Below, one piece after another: positions 23,784 through 30,965 of a stretch of DNA of 30,965 bases. Position 1 is the stretch's first letter. Each line of letters begins with the position of its first letter. Source of the stretch: JBGTLA01 sp041744375 (GTDB lineage Bacteria > Actinomycetota > Acidimicrobiia > Spongiisociales > ZC4RG35); the NCBI GenBank assembly GCA_041744375.1, contig JBGTLA010000134.1, positions 1-30,965 on the forward strand. The letters run 5' to 3'. Below the pieces are notes generated by a model that was given only the letters and a program-made list of their open reading frames with translations, was not told the DNA's origin and did no database searches. The translations under genes and the position numbers were made by a program.

Positions 23784-23791
23784 ACTAATTC
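23784..23791. repeat. right 8-bp target-site duplication of the IS
   Basis: ACTAATTC, identical to 22356-22363, directly follows the outer right repeat. Confidence 0.92.
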
Positions 23792-23832
23792 TTAAGGGGC
23801 GCGTGGGCCTCGACGCGAACCCGGCAGCCTGA

Positions 23833-25047
23833 CTAGCGAATCAGTTCGACCCTGTAGTCCGGGACAAAGGCAGCGTCAGTGGTATACGTGACGGTGAGGG
23901 TTGCGCCGGAGGTCTTGACCGAATAGGCGATGATGCTTCCATCAAGCTCCACGGTTGCGGAGGATATCTGGACAGCGGCGTTAGGCGCGAAGATGACTCC
24001 CGCTGCATTCGTGAGCGCAGCGTTTGCGGAAAAACGCACCGCGTCGACGGATGGATTGCACGTAGGTGCTCCGGGATGATCTGAAAAGAAGAGCATTCCG
24101 ACCGTACCACCGGGAACGATGGGGTCGTGACCTCTCAGATTATTGAGGACGGGCCCGAGGAGGCGAATTGGTCCTTCAGCTACAAATGTGACCGTGACAC
24201 CTGGGTCGACGTCTACATCTTGAAGGCTGATAGCAGCAGCATTGGGGTTGTTCGTTGTGAAGGAAGAGTAGTAAATGCCGGACTGGGTGATCCTGATCGA
24301 ATTACCGCCCAGGTCTTCCGCGTGGCCCTCTGCTACGAGCCAGCTATTGTTGATCACGCCCGTGTGCGGAAAGTAGAGACCATTCGCCCGACTACCACCC
24401 GGTCGATATTCAGAAATGTCGATATCAATCGGATAGTCGCGTGGTGGGCCGGTATCTTGGGTTCCTTGATTACCGGAAACTCTATAGGTGACTGGGCCCG
24501 ATAGATTTAGGCTGCTTCCGGTAATTTGCAGGTCGCCGTTGCTGTGGATTGCTCCATTGATCGTGATGTTGGAGCCTGCAAGAGCGAGTTCGTTGGTGTT
24601 GCAGGCGGATGCTCCAGCAAAGATAGCATTCCCGCCCAGGAACTGTGTTGGATCACATAGCGCTACGGCCTCTGACACGATGTCCAGGGTATCAGGAGCG
24701 TACGGCGTGGCAGGACCGAAAATGCCACTGGTTGTGATTGCGATCGCAACCTGCCACTGACCATCACCCAAGCCAACAACATCGACATCTACGGTGTCGC
24801 TCCCATCGTCATAGCCATTGGCGGAGGCAGTGTCCAGTGCAGCAGCTTCGGGTCCGATTCCGGTAGGATTGCAATCTTCCCATGCCGCTGCAAGTGCAGC
24901 GTTGTCGGCCGCATTGAGTGTTCCGCGCCGCTCGTTGTATCCGAATCCGGCGTCAATAGCCAAAGACACAACACCAAATAGCATGAGTAGTGAGATGGCT
25001 ACGATGATAACGGTGGCCCCTTGTTCTGACCGCTTCAAATAACTCAC
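23833..25047 (-). CDS. TadG-like protein, type B (beta-rich C-terminal domain)
   Basis: The 404-residue protein starts SYLKRSEQGATVIIVAISLL, then MLFGVVSLAIDAGFGYNERR and LNAADNAALAAA, the TadG anchor and following motif. From about residue 160 it has repetitive short strands (NITINGAIHSNGDLQITGSS, LNLSGPVTY, VTVTFVAEGPIRLLGP, AAVQISSATVELDGSIIAYS) typical of a beta-helix, and ends DYRVELIR. The same layout and end are seen in the TadG at 17842-19572. GTG 25047 has a strong AGGAGG eight bases upstream. Its base composition is visibly lower in GC than that of the second unit. It is the last gene of unit 1; the ISL3 element begins 42 bases beyond its stop. Confidence 0.77.
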   Translation of the reverse strand: MSYLKRSEQGATVIIVAISLLMLFGVVSLAIDAGFGYNERRGTLNAADNAALAAAWEDCNPTGIGPEAAALDTASANGYDDGSDTVDVDVVGLGDGQWQVAIAITTSGIFGPATPYAPDTLDIVSEAVALCDPTQFLGGNAIFAGASACNTNELALAGSNITINGAIHSNGDLQITGSSLNLSGPVTYRVSGNQGTQDTGPPRDYPIDIDISEYRPGGSRANGLYFPHTGVINNSWLVAEGHAEDLGGNSIRITQSGIYYSSFTTNNPNAAAISLQDVDVDPGVTVTFVAEGPIRLLGPVLNNLRGHDPIVPGGTVGMLFFSDHPGAPTCNPSVDAVRFSANAALTNAAGVIFAPNAAVQISSATVELDGSIIAYSVKTSGATLTVTYTTDAAFVPDYRVELIR

Positions 25048-25059
25048 CAGCTGACCTCC

Positions 25060-25479
25060 TCAGGCTCCTACGCAACTATCATAAAACCGTTCGGCCTCGA
25101 CCAGCTTGGACAACTCGATTGATCCGCCCAGCACTTGACCGATGAGGGGGGTTACCAAGTTTAGGTCATGACGGGCCACGACGCGGACCCGAGCTCCATC
25201 TCGTTGCGATCGGGATACGGGTACGCAGGCAACATCTATGTCATCCGGAGTTAGCGACGGGGTATCAGTCGATGCGATGGCCGTTTGTTTGACGGTAGCC
25301 ACGGTCGCATCTTCCGTGAAGCTCGCGTGGGCTACCCCAGCCTGTGCCGCTTCTTGAAGAGCGATATTGGTAGATATCGCCCTGCCCATGTCGACTGTGC
25401 CAAGAACAAGCCAAATCAACAAGATGGTCATAAATGCCATCTCAACGGCGGCCGCGCCGCTTTCCGAACGCGATCTCAT
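25060..25479 (-). CDS. TadE-like protein
   Basis: The 139-residue protein has a TadE-type start, SESGAAAVEMAFMTILLIW, with glutamate at +5, an anchor to about residue 28 and a short exported part with two cysteines (DVACVPV and DSCVGA) that may pair. The conserved A-R-E-G-A-R segment is replaced by LQEAAQAGVAHA, making it a divergent member. Its ATG overlaps the stop of a second TadE gene (ATGA), and the TadG-B gene follows after 12 bases, so the three form one translation-coupled set. Confidence 0.75.
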   Translation of the reverse strand: MRSRSESGAAAVEMAFMTILLIWLVLGTVDMGRAISTNIALQEAAQAGVAHASFTEDATVATVKQTAIASTDTPSLTPDDIDVACVPVSRSQRDGARVRVVARHDLNLVTPLIGQVLGGSIELSKLVEAERFYDSCVGA

Positions 25480-25970
25480 CCCATCACCCCCATAAATATT
25501 TGGCGGCTCTGAGTTGAGTCGAGCGAGGTCCCATCGAGGAAGGCTGCGAGCAGAGGAACAGCTGTGTTAAACGTACTCCGGACCGTGACGTCAATAATCG
25601 TGCCGGAGGTCACCTCGTCAGCGTCGGGGTTCGACAAGGCGCTGTCGTTGCACGAAAACGTGTATCCCTCAGGGGCATTCCATGTAACCAGAATCGATTC
25701 GAGCTCACCCACGACCGCCTTGGCGCGTGCGGCCGCGATGATTCCGGCACAGTTTCGGTAGTTGGGAATGCCTGATGCGTCGTCCACCGTTGTAGCGAAA
25801 CGAGCACCCTCTCGAGCGGCTGTGCGTACCGTGGTCAACTCGGTAACTATCCGCCCGAACTCGATGATTCCGAAAAGCAGCAGGAGGAGGAGGGGCACAA
25901 TGATGGCGAATTCGACCAAGGTCGCGCCTCGATCATTCGCCATTCGCTCCCGCAGCGGTCGCACTCCCAC
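25476..25970 (-). CDS. TadE-like protein
   Basis: The 164-residue protein shows NDRGATLVEFAIIVPLL, then LLLLFGIIEFGRIV and TVRTAAREGARFAT, all typical of TadE. The exported part has two cysteines (YRNCAGII, TFSCNDS) and ends FMGVMG. The start may be GTG 25970, GTG 25964 or ATG 25943; GGGAGG just upstream suits the GTGs. It lies directly before another TadE gene with a 4-base overlap, a doubling not seen in the other pairs. A 152-base gap separates it from the preceding TadG. Confidence 0.8.
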   Translation of the reverse strand: MGVRPLRERMANDRGATLVEFAIIVPLLLLLLFGIIEFGRIVTELTTVRTAAREGARFATTVDDASGIPNYRNCAGIIAAARAKAVVGELESILVTWNAPEGYTFSCNDSALSNPDADEVTSGTIIDVTVRSTFNTAVPLLAAFLDGTSLDSTQSRQIFMGVMG

Positions 25971-26122
25971 AGCCTCCCTAGCCTACATGGGTTCAGGTAT
26001 CAGCAACGGCGTCAGCGTTACGAGATTCCGACCCCGTCCAGAGGCTACACGGTCTGCGGGGTGCGGTCTAGATCTGGCGGAGTAGGTTGCCCGGCACGTC
26101 TTGAGAGGGCCTACACCTGGGT

Positions 26123-27373
26123 TCATGCACCTGCATCGACGAGTCTCCACGATTTGATGTCGCCCGCAGAGAAGGTGGTCGTTGACCCGCTAGGCCCGAC
26201 ACAGCGTGCATCCGGCCCAAACCAGATGATGGCGCTCGATGCTTCTTTGAGGTTCCCAGCGCCGATGAAGTCCGCAGATGAGTTCGGCTTTATGAGGATT
26301 CCGTTGTAGATGCCGATGACTCGCATCTGCTTGTGGCCATTCGGCCACTCGGGAAAGTCATCGCCGTTGTCGTACTTTGTCTGTGACCACTCGAGGTCCG
26401 AAGACACTATCGGAAAGGATACGAGCCGTGGGCTGTCGCACTTGGCGACGACGTCATTCCAATAGAAGTGATTCGACACGTCGACGGTACCCCACTCGCC
26501 ATGAATCCAGTCCTGCCAGCCTGCTGGCTGGAAGCTGAGCGGGCTGGGTGACGAGCCCAGGACTGCCGCGACCGTGTCAGCGTCGTACTCGTTACCGTTG
26601 AGGGTAAAGGTGAGTGCATCTGGCGCCGGGTCGTCCAGCCGATCGCGGAATCCCTGTCCTAAGGCCGCTGCGTTGACGCCGGTGTTCGTGTCGACAACGT
26701 TGCACTGGCCGCCGGCACCCACCGAGGAGCAATTAACTAGTGACCCGAGGCTCGGATTGAGGGTGCGGTCAAGGCCCTCAGCGATGTTCTTGATCGTTGT
26801 CGGATTGTTCCCCGTGGTGTCAGCCCGAGGAACGAAGAGCCGCCCGCAGTTCCCTGAGTTTGTGCCACACGGGTTCTCGGCCTGGAGACCGCCGCTCCAG
26901 CCTCCGGGCAGGGCACCGAAAGGAACGTCCCCGCCGTTGCCTGCAAAGACCTTGCAGAAGGCCTCTTGGACGATAGGCACTTCATCCGCTCCAAGAACCC
27001 GACCGAATGTGGCGCTGTCAGTTTCAGTAACAACCACGTGCATCTTGTTGGCATCCCCTCCGTAGGGAGCCTCCACACTGACGATATTTCCATCCCCGTC
27101 GCTCAGGGTTGTCGTGTTACCCGAAGAACTCGCCGTTACCCCGGCGAGTGCTGGGAAGTTGGCAGCTGCATTCTCAGCAGCGGCGTTTCGTGCTGCGGCG
27201 GGATTCTCCGGCATCTCAGGGATCCCAGAGAGACACGCGAGATCCGCAGTGGTTTGATCAGCTCGGGCAGTCTCGTAAAAGCCTGAAACGTCCACGGCGA
27301 GTGCGGCCGCACCCATCAGGAAGAAGAGAACCATTGCTACCCAGAGTGCCGCGAAACCCTGTTGGTGACTCAT
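26123..27373 (-). CDS. TadG-like protein, type A
   Basis: The 416-residue protein begins MSHQQGFAALWVAMVLFFLM, then GAAALAVDVSGFYETARADQ with a hydrophobic anchor at about 7-30. An ATFGRVLGADEVPIVQEAFC segment and then PFGALPGGWSGG follow, matching in place the FGRVLG and FPAGVFAGSG segments of the TadG at 20339-21829. Cysteines in the exported part are paired in short loops (NPCGTNSGNCG, NCSSVGAGGQC). The ATG overlaps the TadE stop by four bases (ATGA). It likely reaches the cell surface through the N-terminal anchor; the ligand or partner is unknown. Confidence 0.77.
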   Translation of the reverse strand: MSHQQGFAALWVAMVLFFLMGAAALAVDVSGFYETARADQTTADLACLSGIPEMPENPAAARNAAAENAAANFPALAGVTASSSGNTTTLSDGDGNIVSVEAPYGGDANKMHVVVTETDSATFGRVLGADEVPIVQEAFCKVFAGNGGDVPFGALPGGWSGGLQAENPCGTNSGNCGRLFVPRADTTGNNPTTIKNIAEGLDRTLNPSLGSLVNCSSVGAGGQCNVVDTNTGVNAAALGQGFRDRLDDPAPDALTFTLNGNEYDADTVAAVLGSSPSPLSFQPAGWQDWIHGEWGTVDVSNHFYWNDVVAKCDSPRLVSFPIVSSDLEWSQTKYDNGDDFPEWPNGHKQMRVIGIYNGILIKPNSSADFIGAGNLKEASSAIIWFGPDARCVGPSGSTTTFSAGDIKSWRLVDAGA

Positions 27374-27819
27374 CCCTCGTACCTCCCTACTGCCTCCACG
27401 CTTAGATCAACATCGATCGCAAAAAAGAGAAAGTTCAAGGTGTAGTTAGGCCATACAAGTTCGACCGCGACCTGCTGGTATCCCTGGCTCGTGGCGCCGA
27501 AAGAGCAGGGTGATGCCGCTCGGTCGATGCAGCTCGTCTGCACGGAGCTTGGCGAGATCGAGGAACCAGCCAGTTGAGAGTCCACGACGGCACGTACGTT
27601 GCCGGGTGACGATCCGTCCCATGGAAGTTCGGTTGCCGCGAATCGGACAGCTTCTCGGGCAGCATGCTCCATGGTGTTGCTGACGTTCCACGCTCTGGCT
27701 GTTTCCCAGATCCCGAACGTGAGAAGGAAAAGCAACGGAAGGATGAGGGCTGCTTCAACCAGTGCTGCGCCTCTTTCATCTGAACGAATATTCAGGCTTA
27801 ACCCAGCCCTGTTACGCAT
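27370..27819 (-). CDS. TadE-like protein
   Basis: The 149-residue protein opens the array. SDERGAALVEAALILPLLFL gives the TadE motif with glutamate at +5; AAREAVRFAATELP corresponds to the A-R-E-G-A-R segment. Two cysteines (TSCIDRAASPC) are close together in the exported part. ATG 27819 has GGGAG seven bases upstream. The 185-base leader to the CaCA gene is where the array promoter should lie; no convincing box was found. TadG-A follows by a 4-base overlap. Confidence 0.82.
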   Translation of the reverse strand: MRNRAGLSLNIRSDERGAALVEAALILPLLFLLTFGIWETARAWNVSNTMEHAAREAVRFAATELPWDGSSPGNVRAVVDSQLAGSSISPSSVQTSCIDRAASPCSFGATSQGYQQVAVELVWPNYTLNFLFFAIDVDLSVEAVGRYEG

Positions 27820-28004
27820 TACCCACTCCCGTATTCATATCCGGCCAATCGTTCGGTTGCTCCGAATCCGCCGGCTTGGCGGCTCGGCCCGAGTTCTCCA
27901 GATACGACCCTCAGGGAATGATCGACGGAACAATAGCGAATCTCTATAGGTCCTTGGTACCACTAGGGATTTGGGACGTTCCGAGGGCCAAGCTCGAACC
28001 GCCT

Positions 28005-28946
28005 TCATGTCGCCAGGAAGGGGATCATCGCCAGGTAGGCGATGATGAGAACCGCCCCTTCCCAGCGGACCACGCGGCGGCCGGTGGCCATGAAGACGGT
28101 GGCGATGAGCGCCACTCCGATCATGAGCCCGACTCCAACCGTGGTGATGGTGGGGCTCGCCATCTGGCCGGCCCCGGCGAAGGCGGCGGTGGCACCCACG
28201 GCGCCGGCATTGAACAGGTTGCTTCCCAAGAGGTTGCCGACGATGAGGTCGGTCTCGTCTCGGCGCGCCGCCTGGAGAGCGGCAGCCAGCTCGGGCAGCG
28301 AGGTGCCGATGGCCACCACCGTCAGACCGATGAAGCCCTGGGACATGCCGAGTTGGTCGGCGATGTCGGTGGCGGAGATCACCAGCAACTGGGCCGAGCC
28401 GAGTGTGCCGGCGAGACCGAGGACCGTGCGAATCCATTCGCGGGAGGGTGAGATCGAAACCCCGAGGTACTCGTCCACCTCCCCGCTCATGGTTTCGTCG
28501 CCGGGACGGGCGGCGATGATGATGATGGCGAGAGACACCACCAGGATGCTTCCGAGCACGAAGCCCTCCCACCCGCTCACCCCGCCCTGGATGAGGACGC
28601 CGAAAGCGGTCACTGCCAGCAGCGACAACAGGGCCTCTCGTTTGAGTACCGGGGAACGGACGACGATGGGGGTCACCAGGGCCGCCGCCCCCAGCACCAG
28701 CGTGAGGTTGGCGATGTTGGAGCCGACGATGTTCCCGACGGCCAGATCGAGCGAGCCCTGGATTCCGGCCAGACCGGAGACGAGCAGCTCCGGTGTGCTG
28801 GTCCCGAAACCGATCACGACCGCCCCGATCACCACCTTGGACATCCGCATGGAGACGGCGGTACGGGCGGCGCCGGTGACGAACTGGTCGGCGGAGTAGG
28901 TGAGGATCAAGAGACCGAAGACGATCCCGAGCGTCGAGAGGATCAC
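28005..28946 (-). CDS. CaCA-family calcium/sodium:proton antiporter (YrbG-like)
   Basis: The 313-residue membrane protein has the two inverted alpha-repeats of the cation/Ca2+ exchanger superfamily: GFGTSTPELLVSGLAG with GNIVGSNIANLTLVLG in the first half (about 47-90), and AIGTSLPELAAALQA with GNLLGSNLFNAGAVG in the second. The two G-T-S-x-P-E motifs carry the ion-binding glutamates. Around ten hydrophobic segments are evident, with an acidic loop in the centre (GDETMSGEVDEYLG). The likely role is Ca2+ export in exchange for Na+ or H+. A GTG start at 28946 lacks a clear ribosome-binding site. It diverges from an AraC-type regulator across 72 bases. Confidence 0.9.
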   Translation of the reverse strand: MILSTLGIVFGLLILTYSADQFVTGAARTAVSMRMSKVVIGAVVIGFGTSTPELLVSGLAGIQGSLDLAVGNIVGSNIANLTLVLGAAALVTPIVVRSPVLKREALLSLLAVTAFGVLIQGGVSGWEGFVLGSILVVSLAIIIIAARPGDETMSGEVDEYLGVSISPSREWIRTVLGLAGTLGSAQLLVISATDIADQLGMSQGFIGLTVVAIGTSLPELAAALQAARRDETDLIVGNLLGSNLFNAGAVGATAAFAGAGQMASPTITTVGVGLMIGVALIATVFMATGRRVVRWEGAVLIIAYLAMIPFLAT

Positions 28947-29018
28947 GAGACGAAACGGTAGTGAGGCCTCCGACCCAACCCGCCCTTCATCCCGAGCGCG
29001 TGGCTACCGTTCCTCGCA

Positions 29019-29471
29019 ATGAGCAACGCGTCGACTCGAAATCAGCGGAGTTCTCCTGTCGAGGAGCGCAACCGTTGGATGCTCCGGGCTCGCGATGCCA
29101 TCGACCGCCGCTATGCCAGCCCTCTCGATATAGGGGATCTGGCGGAGATCGCCGCCGTATCGCCCGCCCACTTCATCCGGACGTTCCGGGCCACGTTCGG
29201 TGAGACACCCCACCGCTATCTGCAAAGGCGGAGGGTCGAGCGTGCCATGGCGCTCTTGCGGCTATCGGACCGATCCGTCACCGAGATCTGCTTCCAGGTG
29301 GGTTTCAACAGCCTCGGCACCTTCAGTCGCACCTTCACCGCCATCGTCGGCCAGACACCTTCCGCCTACCGCCAGGCCGCCCGGCCGACAACCCCCGTTC
29401 CGACGTGCTTCGCCATGGCCTGGACGCGACCGAGCACTTTTGGAGAAGCGGAGTCGGGGGTGGCCCCGTAG
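29019..29471 (+). CDS. AraC-family transcriptional regulator (DNA-binding domain only)
   Basis: The 150-residue protein is essentially the AraC C-terminal domain with its two helix-turn-helix units: DIGDLAEIAAVSPAHFIRTF at about 37-56 and SVTEICFQVGFNSLGTFSRT at about 84-103, with the conserved G-x-T-P-H-R-Y and G-Q-T-P-S-A-Y-R ends. There is no ligand-binding N-terminal domain. It lies ten bases before a VOC-family gene, so it may control that gene. Arrangements of AraC plus VOC protein are common in actinobacteria. Confidence 0.9.
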   Translation: MSNASTRNQRSSPVEERNRWMLRARDAIDRRYASPLDIGDLAEIAAVSPAHFIRTFRATFGETPHRYLQRRRVERAMALLRLSDRSVTEICFQVGFNSLGTFSRTFTAIVGQTPSAYRQAARPTTPVPTCFAMAWTRPSTFGEAESGVAP

Positions 29472-29481
29472 GGTGACCGCC

Positions 29482-29937
29482 ATGTTCAATGCGATCACAC
29501 ATTCAGGCATCTACGTGCTCGACCAGGACGAGGCGCTCGACTTCTACGTCGGCAAACTGGGAATGGAGGTTCGATCGGACGTCGACCTCGGGTTCATGCG
29601 GTGGCTCACCGTCGGTGTACTCGGCGACACCGACCGCGAGATCCTGCTGGAGAGGCCGGCGCCTCCGGTGATGAGCGAGGAGACGGCCGCCCAGGTCCGC
29701 CACCTCCTGACGAAGGGGGCGCTGGGGCTGGCGTTCATCCTCCGCACCGACGACTGCCGCAAGACATACGAGGAGCTCTCCGCCCTCGGCGTGGAGTTCA
29801 CCCAGGAGCCGGTCGAGCAACCCTACGGTGTCGACTGTGCCATACGCGACCCGTTCGGCAACCACATCCGGATGACCGAGCTGAACCCCGACATGAAGCC
29901 GCCCACCGCCGAACAGCTGAAGGCCGAGTTCCGCTAG
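29482..29937 (+). CDS. VOC-family (glyoxalase/bleomycin-resistance fold) protein
   Basis: The 151-residue protein has the paired beta-alpha-beta modules of the vicinal-oxygen-chelate fold: ITHSGIYVLDQDEALDFYVG with a metal-site histidine (His7), REILLERP, then LAFILRTDDCRKTYEELSAL and IRDPFGNHIRMTELNP with the C-terminal metal-site glutamate. The substrate is not determinable. The ATG at 29482 was chosen because the domain starts there; the reading frame extends far upstream only as an overlap of the AraC gene. Confidence 0.9.
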   Translation: MFNAITHSGIYVLDQDEALDFYVGKLGMEVRSDVDLGFMRWLTVGVLGDTDREILLERPAPPVMSEETAAQVRHLLTKGALGLAFILRTDDCRKTYEELSALGVEFTQEPVEQPYGVDCAIRDPFGNHIRMTELNPDMKPPTAEQLKAEFR

Positions 29938-29954
29938 CGCAACTGCAACACGCC

Positions 29955-29977
29955 GGGGGCTGGGAGCGCGAGCCCCC
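29955..29977. terminator. hairpin between the VOC gene and smpB
   Basis: GGGGGCT (29955-29961) and AGCCCCC (29971-29977) form a 7-bp stem with a nine-base loop in the 53-base gap between two convergent genes. It may terminate both. Confidence 0.6.
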
Positions 29978-29990
29978 AACTCTCCCCTTA

Positions 29991-30470
29991 TCAGCCGTGC
30001 TCGGCCAGCGCGCGGTCGATCTCACGCCGCTGGTCCTTGGCCTTCAGCGATGCCCGCTTGTCACGCGCGTCCTTGCCGCGCGCCAGGGCGATCTCCACCT
30101 TCGCACGGGCACCCTTGAAGTAGATCCGGGTGGGCACCAGCGTGAGGCCCTTCTCGTGGGTGCTGCCGATCAGCCGGTCGATCTCCCGCCTGTGCAGCAG
30201 CAGCTTGCGGGGGCGCTCGGGCTCGTGGCCCTCGCGCGCGGCCGGCCCGTATGGCGCGATGTGCACGTTGTGTAGCCACACCTCGTTGTCCTCCAGCGCG
30301 GCATAGCCGTCCTTGATCTGCACGCCGCCGTCGCGGATCGACTTGACCTCGGAGCCCATCAGCTCCACCCCGCACTCCCACTTCTCCAGGAGGTGGTAGC
30401 GGAAGGAGGCCTGCCGGTTGGTGGCAACGTCACCCGCCGCCGTCTTTCGCTTCGCGCCCTTCTTCGCCAT
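29991..30470 (-). CDS. smpB: SsrA-binding protein SmpB
   Basis: SmpB binds tmRNA and brings it to stalled ribosomes for trans-translation. The 159-residue protein has the usual core: NRQASFRYHLLEKWECGVEL, GSEVKSIRDG, IKDGYA, NVHIAPY, RPRKLLLHRREIDRL, KGLTLVPTRIYFKG and the basic C-terminal tail ARGKDARDKRASLKAKDQRR. ATG 30470 is followed by the basic MAKKGAKRK. It lies just downstream of an RNase R-type gene on the same strand (11-base gap), the classical rnr-smpB order. No tmRNA gene is seen in the window. Confidence 0.96.
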   Translation of the reverse strand: MAKKGAKRKTAAGDVATNRQASFRYHLLEKWECGVELMGSEVKSIRDGGVQIKDGYAALEDNEVWLHNVHIAPYGPAAREGHEPERPRKLLLHRREIDRLIGSTHEKGLTLVPTRIYFKGARAKVEIALARGKDARDKRASLKAKDQRREIDRALAEHG

Positions 30471-30481
30471 GGGGGAAGAGC

Positions 30482-30965
30482 TTAGGCAGCCGCCAGCAGA
30501 TCCACGCGCCCGCGCGGAGCATCCACGCGCTCGACCGCCACCGTGATCGGGTCGCCGATGCGCAGCGCCCGGCCCGAGTCCTGGCCGATCAGGGCGGTGC
30601 CCTCCTCGTTGAGCTCATACCAATCGCGCAGCCGGCGGGCGGGCAGTAGGCCCTCGAAGCCCTCTTCGCTGAAGCGCACGAACGCTCCCTTGGCGATCAG
30701 GCCTACGATCTCGCCCTCGAAGACCGGCGCGTCGTCCCCGCCGGCCCGCTCCACGGCCGCCTCGAGCAGGAAGGCCAGGCACACGTCGTCGGCCGAGCGC
30801 TCGATCTTCATCGCCTCGCGCTCGCGCGCGCTGCTCTCGATGCCGGTTTCCTCGAGCTCGCCGGCCCGGGGTGCCACATCGTCCAGCCCCAGCCCGCTGA
30901 GCAGGGCGCGGTGCGCCACGAGATCGGGGTAACGGCGGATCGGAGAGGTGAAGTGGGAGTAGCGC
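30482..30965 (-). CDS. rnr: ribonuclease R-type exonuclease, C-terminal part only
   Basis: About 160 C-terminal residues are visible, running to the right edge. They start with YSHFTSPIRRYPDLVAHRAL, the highly conserved RNB-domain RNA-binding segment of RNase II/R enzymes. An acidic helical region follows, then an S1-type RNA-binding domain (FEGEIVGLIAKGAFVRF through LLPARRL and DPITVAVERVD). The enzyme degrades structured RNA 3' to 5' and acts with SmpB and tmRNA on non-stop messages, which fits the neighbour. The catalytic aspartates lie outside the window. Confidence 0.93.
   Translation of the reverse strand, partial: RYSHFTSPIRRYPDLVAHRALLSGLGLDDVAPRAGELEETGIESSAREREAMKIERSADDVCLAFLLEAAVERAGGDDAPVFEGEIVGLIAKGAFVRFSEEGFEGLLPARRLRDWYELNEEGTALIGQDSGRALRIGDPITVAVERVDAPRGRVDLLAAA

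Noticed and set aside
29938..30965. tmRNA gene near smpB, or a chimeric join at about 29.95 kb because the last kilobase looks richer in GC
   Set aside because: No tmRNA ends or tag-coding region were seen. The rnr-smpB order is normal and the hairpin gap looks natural, so a composition shift judged by eye is too weak to claim a misassembly.

Overview
The window is about 31 kb of GC-rich chromosomal DNA from an actinobacterium. Acidimicrobiia or a nearby uncultured lineage is a guess, not a demonstration. Pointers are GTG and TTG starts, a DUF222/13E12-type HNH protein, E. coli-type NADP isocitrate dehydrogenase beside an actinobacterial-type malate dehydrogenase, a short HU without a lysine-rich tail, and TadE/TadG proteins. 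No rRNA, tRNA, tmRNA or CRISPR array was seen. No stretch longer than 300 bases lacks a feature; the largest unexplained gaps are 100-200 bases.

Layout. 1-503 (-): the 5' part of a RidA-like gene coupled to a small membrane protein. 608-4530: isocitrate dehydrogenase (+), a baeRF3-type release-factor-like protein (-) and an exported choice-of-anchor-B/LVIVD beta-propeller (+), closed by a strong hairpin. 4630-9160: two divergent CPA2 antiporters, each fused to C-terminal universal-stress domains; the leftward one carries a clear c-di-AMP (ydaO-yuaA) riboswitch in its leader. 9335-12700: nadA-nadB-nadC, the de novo NAD pathway from aspartate to nicotinate mononucleotide. 12670-14436: a two-TM protein (-), malate dehydrogenase (+) and HU (+) with its own terminator. 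14643-17709 (-): an SCP2-like protein, the HNH/DUF222 protein, a DapA-superfamily aldolase/lyase and a small exported protein with two tryptophan-rich repeats.

17842-27819 (-) is the accessory heart of the window: nine TadE/TadG-like genes in a row with none of the Tad secretion machinery (no ATPase, inner-membrane platform, secretin or prepilin peptidase). TadE-like genes are coupled, mostly by 4-base overlaps, to TadG-like genes of two alternating architectures (A-B-A-B), so the array reads as two [TadE+TadG-A][TadE+TadG-B] units. A complete ISL3-family insertion sequence, with 8-bp target duplications and a frameshifted transposase, sits between the two units.

28005-30965: a CaCA-family Ca2+/Na+ antiporter (-), an AraC-type regulator and a VOC protein (+), then smpB and the 3' part of an RNase R-type gene (-).

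As a whole the window mixes central metabolism (TCA cycle, NAD synthesis), cation homeostasis under second-messenger control, RNA/ribosome quality control, and a surface or secretion-related array of pilin-like membrane-anchored proteins. That array, its alternating pattern, the adjacent W-repeat exported protein and the c-di-AMP switch are the parts most worth following up.
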